Shown in pieces: positions 59,261 to 64,000 of a DNA stretch of 64,000 nt. Source of the DNA: Zunongwangia mangrovi (GTDB lineage Bacteria; Bacteroidota; Bacteroidia; Flavobacteriales; Flavobacteriaceae); contig NZ_FOKV01000001.1 of the NCBI RefSeq assembly GCF_900112105.1, positions 186,001 to 250,000 on the forward strand, given 5' to 3'. Position 1 is the first letter of the stretch; each line of letters opens with the position of its first letter. The position numbers and the translations under genes are program-made. The notes below the pieces were generated by a model. The model had not been told where the DNA came from and did not search any database. It saw nothing but the letters and a program-made list of their open reading frames with translations.

Positions 59261-59310
59261 CGTTCAGTTTACAGTTGATGGTTTACGGCGGACAGTATTT
59301 TTAGCGAGAA
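59261..59310 (+). repeat. parE-tail direct repeat, left copy (59290-59310) and flank
   Basis: GGACAGTATTTTTAGC plus AGAA one base later, a 21-bp stretch, recurs at 59897-59917 with one mismatch. The right copy is the last codons of parE (reading ...DSIFS stop). The left copy lies before parD in a non-coding patch that looks like tail debris, so it may mark an earlier duplication or insertion of the module. Confidence 0.6.
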
Positions 59311-59360
59311 GCTGAAAGATTCTATCCTTCAACTACTAACTTAATATTGACAATATAAAA

Positions 59361-59386
59361 TTTTTGGTGTAAATTCACATCAAAAA
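59361..59386 (+). promoter_or_regulatory. palindromic operator before parD
   Basis: A 26-bp imperfect palindrome centred on AATT, with half-site TTTTTGGTGTAAA and its near mirror TTCACATCAAAAA, ends 6 bp before the parD ATG. It covers the likely promoter. ParD antitoxins are ribbon-helix-helix proteins that bind such sites to repress their own operon. The palindrome is seen; autorepression is known for the family. Confidence 0.55.
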
Positions 59387-59392
59387 CGCACC

Positions 59393-59632
59393 ATGTCTAG
59401 ACAGAGCATTTCCTTAACAGAACCTAACGATGAATGGCTCAAAGATCAGGTAGATAGTAAAGAATATTCCAGCAAAAGTGAGATCATTAATGACCTGATC
59501 AGACAGGCCAGAAAACAACAGGCTAAAATTGATTGGATAACTGCTAAACTTGAAAAAGCAGAACAAAGCGGATTTACATCAGATAGTAAACATGATATTT
59601 TAGCACAATCCAAGTCATTATTAGATGGCTAA
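59393..59632 (+). CDS. parD: ParD-type antitoxin (ribbon-helix-helix)
   Basis: A 79-residue protein. MSRQSISLTEPNDEWLKDQVDSKEYSSKSEIINDLIRQARKQ is the ribbon-helix-helix, with the strand at residues 4-9 for DNA contact. The C-terminal half (about 45-79) is a flexible toxin-binding helix. It overlaps the toxin gene by 8 bp, the usual arrangement. It neutralises ParE and represses the pair's promoter. Confidence 0.9.
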   Translation: MSRQSISLTEPNDEWLKDQVDSKEYSSKSEIINDLIRQARKQQAKIDWITAKLEKAEQSGFTSDSKHDILAQSKSLLDG

Positions 59633-59915
59633 TTATAAACTTACCAACACCGCAAAAGAAGATATAATTCGAATTCATCATTACGGCGTTTCAAAATTCG
59701 GCATTAAACAAGCCGATTTATATTTTCATCAACTTTTTGAATATTTCGAGATCATCGCCAAAAATCCATACTCATTTGAAGCTGTAGATTATATAAGAAA
59801 AGATTACCGCAGATGCGTATGTGGCTCAGATAGTATTTTTTACCGTGTGAATAATAAAACGGTCGAAATAATGGCAATCATAGGAAAACAAGATTTGGAC
59901 AGTATTTTTAGCTAG
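59625..59915 (+). CDS. parE: ParE-family toxin (RelE/ParE superfamily)
   Basis: A 96-residue RelE/ParE-fold toxin. YKLTNTAKEDIIRIHHYGVSKFG is the first helix-turn segment. The core ends RKDYRRCVCGSDSIFYRVNNKTVEIMAIIGKQD. ParE toxins inhibit DNA gyrase in other bacteria, whereas some RelE relatives cut mRNA. The target here is assumed from the family. It overlaps parD by 8 bp, and its last codons are copied in the repeat at 59290. Confidence 0.9.
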   Translation: MANYKLTNTAKEDIIRIHHYGVSKFGIKQADLYFHQLFEYFEIIAKNPYSFEAVDYIRKDYRRCVCGSDSIFYRVNNKTVEIMAIIGKQDLDSIFS

Positions 59916-59917
59916 AA
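59897..59917 (+). repeat. parE-tail direct repeat, right copy
   Basis: GGACAGTATTTTTAGC, then TAGAA. It holds the final codons and stop of parE. It matches the left copy at 59290-59310 in 20 of 21 positions, 607 bp apart. Confidence 0.7.
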
Positions 59918-60061
59918 CCTATCAGTTTTTAGCCTTCAGCTAGATAAACTTATTTGATAATTTTAAGATTATCGTTTCATCACATTAACGTATCATCGAA
60001 TTACCGCATTTACAGATCAACAAATTTCTAGATTCTAAAAGCACAGCGGTCTAATATCTAA

Positions 60062-62530
60062 CTATCCTTCCAGACTTTTCATCATTTTTCGAATACGATC
60101 TTCCAGTTTTTCAGAAGATAATTTTTCACGTAGTCGATCGGTAATGATCGGGAAAGAAAAAGGTGTTGGTTTTTCACAATTTCGCCACACAACTTTTTGA
60201 TGCTCTATTCGCTCTAATGCCTGTCGTAATCTTCCCTCTTCTAGTTGATGCTCAAAGGTTTCTCTGAAAGATTGCAGATATAGCAAATTATCTTCTTCGT
60301 AATCTCTAAACACACTAAATAACAACTGCGAACTGGATTGTAAATGCTTACTTTTTACCAGCTTGTTAGGATAGCCAGTAAAAACGAGTCCGGCGATTAC
60401 GGCAATATCTCTAAATTTTCGGCGAGCCATTTCTGTTGCATTCAGACTTTTGTAGAGATCGTCCATCAAAAATTCCGCAGAAAACAAATTATTATCCAGC
60501 ACCTGCTGCATATCGATTTCCTGATCACTAAGCAGTTCAAACCCATAATCGTTAAATGCGATAGAAAATGAAATTGGCGACAACAAACTAATACGATAAG
60601 CCAGCAAACTTCCTAAAGCTTCGTGTACAAATCGCCCCTCAAAAGGATAAAAGATGGCGTGATAACCTTCTCGAGTTTTAAAGGTTTCAATTAGAAATTC
60701 ATCGCTTTTGGGGATTACAGATTCCTTTTTTTGACGTTCAAAAATACCGGTTAGAGCAGAAAGTTCTTCAGACTTTCCGGTAGCCGAATCATATTCTGAA
60801 GCTAAATACATTTCTTCCCGTAACAATTCACTCATCTGCGCAGAGAACGTCATTCTTCCGCCCATCCAACTGGGAACTTTGGCGGTTTTTTTCTTCGATT
60901 TTTTAACCAAAACCTGCATATTCTTTATCCTGACCAGTTCCAGATTTCGGCCGGCAAAAGTAAACACATCACCCGGCGTTAATTTAGAAATAAACCATTC
61001 TTCCATGGTTCCAATATAACCGCCTTTCATGTATTTTACGCTCAGCATCGCATCACTCACGATTGTCCCAATTTGTAATCGATGTCGCATGGCAACCCCT
61101 CGATGATTCACTTTAAATCTCCCATCTTCCTCGATTTCGACCTTTTTATATTCGTCGTAAGCCTGTAAACTCTGGCTGCCTTTCGTGACAAAATTCAGCA
61201 CCCAGCGCCAGTCATCTTCAGTCATCGCCTGGAAGCAAAAAGTCGACTTTATTTCAGGATAAATATCCTTCGGGAAAAATCCGTTTGAAACCGCCAAAGT
61301 GGTTAAATACTGCACCAAAACATCGAAACTCAGCAAATACGGAATTCGATCTTCCACCGCTTTTTTCTCCACAGCTTTTTGCAAAGCTGAAGCCTCGATC
61401 AATTCGATTGCATGCGTAGGTAAAAAGTAGATCACACTTTCTTTTCCCGGCTGGTGACCACTACGCCCGGCTCGCTGTAAAAACCGGGCAACACCTTTAG
61501 GACCGCCAATCTGGATAATGGTTTCTACCGGCGCAAAATCGACTCCCAAATCTAAACTCGAGGTACAAACCACCGCTTTAAGACTTTCATTTCGAATCGC
61601 CTGCTCTACCCACAATCGCGTTTCCTTATTTATACTCCCATGATGCATGGCAAGTTCGCCCGCAAATTCAGGATATTTTGAAATGATCTTTTGAAACCAC
61701 AATTCACACTGCGACCTGGTATTGGTAAAAAGTAGCGTAGTTCTTGAGTTTTTAATGATCGGCACCACCTCATCTAATAAATGCAATCCCATATGTCCTC
61801 GCCACGGAAACTTTTCCATGGTTTCAGGAATAATAGATTTTACTTTTATCTTTTTCTGAAGATTCGCCCTGATCAATTCTGAATTCTGAAGTGCTTCAGA
61901 TTCTGGTCCCAATAAAACTTCCCTGGCCTGCTGAAGATTCCCAATCGTTGCTGAAATTCCCCAAATTCGAAGCTTTTTTGAAACAGTTTTTAGTCGCGAC
62001 AAACCAAGTTCTACCTGTACGCCACGCTTGCTCCCTAAAAGCTCGTGCCACTCGTCTACAACAATAGCTTCGAGATTTTTAAAGGTTTTATTGTAATTTT
62101 TTGAAGAAAGTAAAAGCTGCAAACTCTCTGGGGTCGTAATTAACAGATCCGGCATCGATTTTTTCTGAGCCGCGCGCTCTTTTTGCGAAGTATCGCCAGT
62201 TCTTATTCCAACCGTTAAATTAGTTCCCAATCCAGAGGCAAAACGTTCAGCGGCTTGTTCAATTTCAACAGAAAGTGCGCGAAGTGGTGTGATCCAAATC
62301 GCTTTTAGTCCTTTTTTGGGTTTAGTTTTATAATCGGGATTATTTTTAATGTAATTCAGCACAATGGGCACCCAAAGCGCGTAGGTTTTACCACTTCCGG
62401 TAGGCGCGTTTAGGAGTCCGTTTTTCTTTTGCAGGTAAGCTTTCCAGGTATCCTTCTGAAATTTAAATGGCTTCCAACCCTGGCTGGTAAACCAATCTTC
62501 AGCAATTTTCAAAAGTTCCTGTCTTGTCAT
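60062..62530 (-). CDS. ligase-associated DEXH-box DNA helicase (Lhr-like)
   Basis: An 822-residue superfamily 2 helicase. Walker A is APTGSGKTYAL (about residues 40-50), then TPLRALS, DEWHEL (motif II) and SATIGN (motif III). The second RecA domain has TSSLDLGVDFAPVE and the QRAGRSGHQPG motif VI. A long C-terminal winged-helix and Lhr-specific region follows. In many bacteria this protein is encoded beside an ATP-dependent ligase and a metallo-beta-lactamase nuclease as the ligase-associated DNA-damage response. Its ligase partner is next on the same strand. Confidence 0.93.
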   Translation of the reverse strand: MTRQELLKIAEDWFTSQGWKPFKFQKDTWKAYLQKKNGLLNAPTGSGKTYALWVPIVLNYIKNNPDYKTKPKKGLKAIWITPLRALSVEIEQAAERFASGLGTNLTVGIRTGDTSQKERAAQKKSMPDLLITTPESLQLLLSSKNYNKTFKNLEAIVVDEWHELLGSKRGVQVELGLSRLKTVSKKLRIWGISATIGNLQQAREVLLGPESEALQNSELIRANLQKKIKVKSIIPETMEKFPWRGHMGLHLLDEVVPIIKNSRTTLLFTNTRSQCELWFQKIISKYPEFAGELAMHHGSINKETRLWVEQAIRNESLKAVVCTSSLDLGVDFAPVETIIQIGGPKGVARFLQRAGRSGHQPGKESVIYFLPTHAIELIEASALQKAVEKKAVEDRIPYLLSFDVLVQYLTTLAVSNGFFPKDIYPEIKSTFCFQAMTEDDWRWVLNFVTKGSQSLQAYDEYKKVEIEEDGRFKVNHRGVAMRHRLQIGTIVSDAMLSVKYMKGGYIGTMEEWFISKLTPGDVFTFAGRNLELVRIKNMQVLVKKSKKKTAKVPSWMGGRMTFSAQMSELLREEMYLASEYDSATGKSEELSALTGIFERQKKESVIPKSDEFLIETFKTREGYHAIFYPFEGRFVHEALGSLLAYRISLLSPISFSIAFNDYGFELLSDQEIDMQQVLDNNLFSAEFLMDDLYKSLNATEMARRKFRDIAVIAGLVFTGYPNKLVKSKHLQSSSQLLFSVFRDYEEDNLLYLQSFRETFEHQLEEGRLRQALERIEHQKVVWRNCEKPTPFSFPIITDRLREKLSSEKLEDRIRKMMKSLEG

Positions 62531-62576
62531 TTTAAATAAATATATCCTGAAATTATCGAATTTCGAATCTAATTTT

Positions 62577-64000
62577 CTACGGAATCAAAGCTTTGAGATC
62601 TTCCAGCGTATTGGCTTCTTCAATTTTTTTATCGGTTCGCCAACGTAGAATTCTTGGGAATCTGGTGGCGACGCCACTTTTATGACGTTTCGATTCGGCT
62701 ATTCCTTCAAAAGCGACTTCAAAAACATGATGGGGCGTAACACTTCGCACCGGGCCAAAACGCTCTAAAGTATTTTTCTTGATCCAGGCATCCAATTTTC
62801 TAAATTCAGCATCGGTTAAACCGCTATACGCTTTAGCGAAAGTTACCAGTTCTTCTTTTTTCTCGTCCCAAAGGCCAAAAGTATAATCGGTAAACAAATT
62901 ACTTCGCCTACCGTGGCCGCGCATCGCATAGGTAAGCACCGCGTCGATAGTTAGAGGATCGACTTTCCATTTCCACCAATCGCCCTTTTTGCGCCCAACC
63001 AAATATGGCGAATCTAAACGCTTCAGCATTAAACCTTCAGATTTCACTTCTCGAGATCGCTCTCTTTCTTCAGCAGCTTCTTCCCAGTTTTTAAACTGAA
63101 TTGTGTGCGATAAATGCAATGGCAGTTCATCTGATTTTACTTCAGTATATAATTTCTCCAATATCGTCCTACGATCTTTAAAAGCTTGTTGTCGAATATC
63201 TTCTCCTTCCCATTCTAAAACATCATAAGCTTTAAGGATTACCGGTGTTTTCTTCAGTAAATTTTTTGAAACCGTCTTCCTACCAATACGGGTTTGCAGA
63301 TCTTTAAAAGTTCCTATTTCTCCTTCTGGAAACGGCAAAATTTCTCCGTCGATCACCGTACCATTTGGAACAACGCCCACAAACTTTTCAAACTCGGGAT
63401 ATTTATCGGTTACTAGTTCTTCCCCTCGGCTCCACACAAATAATTCGTCATTTCTTACAATTACCTGCGATCGTATGCCATCCCATTTATGCTCGGCACT
63501 CCATTCACTTACATCACCCAGATCTTTTGGTTCTTCTTCAATCGCATAGGCCAAATAAAACGGATAAGGTTTCGATAAAAAATCCTCTTCATTTTCTTCT
63601 AAAATCAGCTTTGTATAAGTGGTTTTTGCAGGATTCCAATCGCCCATCATTTTGTAAGCTAAAATATCCTCGTCGATATATGTTGCTTTAGAAAGCGCAC
63701 GCGTCATTAACTTCTGGCTCACACCAATTCGAAAACTCCCGGTGATGAGTTTGGTAAACACAAAACGCTCATAATAATTTAAACTGAGCCAATTGTCTTT
63801 TAAATATTCTTTTTTCTCTTCATCAGATTTTGGTTTTAGGTCGATGATTTCCTGTAAAAACTGATTCAGGCTTTTTTCTGAAGATGCTGAAGAAGGCGGA
63901 ATAACCAAAGCAATAGTTTCAGCAAGATCACCAACGATATGATAGGATTCTTCGAATAACCACAACGGAATGTTTGCAATTTCTGAAGCCCATAATCGCA
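62577..64000 (-). CDS. ATP-dependent DNA ligase (ligase-associated repair type), partial
   Basis: A gene cut by the right edge; about 474 codons are visible. The frame is open to the edge (...RLWASEIANIPLWLFEESYHIVGD), so the true start is outside and the in-frame TTG at 63965 is not the start. The adenylation lysine is in EHKWDGIRSQ. DGEILPF, EGLMLKRLDSPYL and WWKWKV give the nucleotidyltransferase and OB-fold motifs. It seals nicks with ATP, unlike the NAD-dependent LigA. It lies 46 bp before the helicase gene, forming the known repair pair; a nuclease gene may lie beyond the edge. Confidence 0.93.
   Translation of the reverse strand, partial: RLWASEIANIPLWLFEESYHIVGDLAETIALVIPPSSASSEKSLNQFLQEIIDLKPKSDEEKKEYLKDNWLSLNYYERFVFTKLITGSFRIGVSQKLMTRALSKATYIDEDILAYKMMGDWNPAKTTYTKLILEENEEDFLSKPYPFYLAYAIEEEPKDLGDVSEWSAEHKWDGIRSQVIVRNDELFVWSRGEELVTDKYPEFEKFVGVVPNGTVIDGEILPFPEGEIGTFKDLQTRIGRKTVSKNLLKKTPVILKAYDVLEWEGEDIRQQAFKDRRTILEKLYTEVKSDELPLHLSHTIQFKNWEEAAEERERSREVKSEGLMLKRLDSPYLVGRKKGDWWKWKVDPLTIDAVLTYAMRGHGRRSNLFTDYTFGLWDEKKEELVTFAKAYSGLTDAEFRKLDAWIKKNTLERFGPVRSVTPHHVFEVAFEGIAESKRHKSGVATRFPRILRWRTDKKIEEANTLEDLKALIP

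Noticed and set aside
63965-63965. In-frame TTG as start of the ATP-dependent ligase
   Set aside because: The frame continues upstream to the window edge with conserved ligase sequence; the real start is outside.
1-64000. CRISPR arrays, prophage, secondary metabolite cluster or phase-variable invertible promoter
   Set aside because: I saw no regularly spaced repeats, phage structural genes, large synthase genes or recombinase with flanking inverted repeats anywhere in the window.

Overview
The window looks like the chromosome of a marine-type member of the Flavobacteriaceae (Bacteroidota), probably near Gramella/Zunongwangia. The evidence is AT-rich DNA, promoters of the Bacteroidota type (TTTG, about 19 bp, TAnnTTTG), starts without Shine-Dalgarno sequences, several GTG/TTG starts, a UpxY-type NusG paralogue, a type IX secretion (T9SS) sorting domain, TonB receptors, and lineage-specific families (DUF2723, DUF4271, DUF4296, DUF3050). 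The genus is an inference. Most of the window is ordinary core genome. One IS3-family element and one parDE module are the only clear mobile or accessory pieces.

Layout. 0-2 kb: start of a leftward polysaccharide operon (upxY, manC, cysC cut by the edge). 2.2-4.7 kb: a YceI / barrel protein / YceI trio. 4.8-6.7 kb: SLC13/RCK permease and tRNA-Gln. 7-15 kb: DUF2723 glycosyltransferase, polysaccharide deacetylase, cysteine-less thioredoxin-fold protein, membrane phosphoesterase, glycosylasparaginase with a sugar transporter. 15.3-21.4 kb: polA, then rplM-rpsI-rpsB-tsf with several RNA hairpins. 21.5-30.2 kb: trmN6, gcdH, DUF3050, an iron-sulfur set (ferredoxin, FNR-like reductase, Nfu, Mrp), an alkyltransferase-like protein, a LysE transporter and trmB. 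30.3-38.5 kb: glycosyltransferase, PhoR/PhoB-type two-component system, divergent TonB receptor, a lipoprotein with an internal 304-residue duplication, and a tiny T9SS-tagged protein. 38.7-50.6 kb: LuxE-like protein, a probable structured RNA, tyrS, SDR, a GT2-pyrC-DUF4296 operon, DUF4271-hemD, pckA, DUF423, saccharopine-dehydrogenase-like enzyme and an Lrp regulator. 50.6-64 kb: small protein, ferritin, the IS3 element, glyS, coiled-coil membrane protein, comF, Ig-like lipoprotein, omega-amidase, parDE, and the ligase-associated helicase/ligase pair (ligase cut by the right edge).

How genes may work together. ManC makes GDP-mannose, the GT2 enzyme probably makes polyprenyl-phosphate-mannose, and the DUF2723 protein is a plausible user of such lipid-linked sugars. 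The two-component system sits divergent from the TonB receptor and its lipoprotein and probably controls them through 11-bp-spaced repeats between the genes. The four iron-sulfur genes form one unit. The helicase and ligase belong to the known ligase-associated DNA repair set.

I did not find a wholly new multi-gene system. The best leads for something undescribed are non-coding: an ops-like element downstream of upxY, a two-helix RNA with its own terminator after the LuxE-like gene, structured leaders of rplM and gcdH, and a palindrome over the ferritin promoter. The duplicated beta-helix lipoprotein next to a protein that is little more than a T9SS sorting domain is also worth attention.
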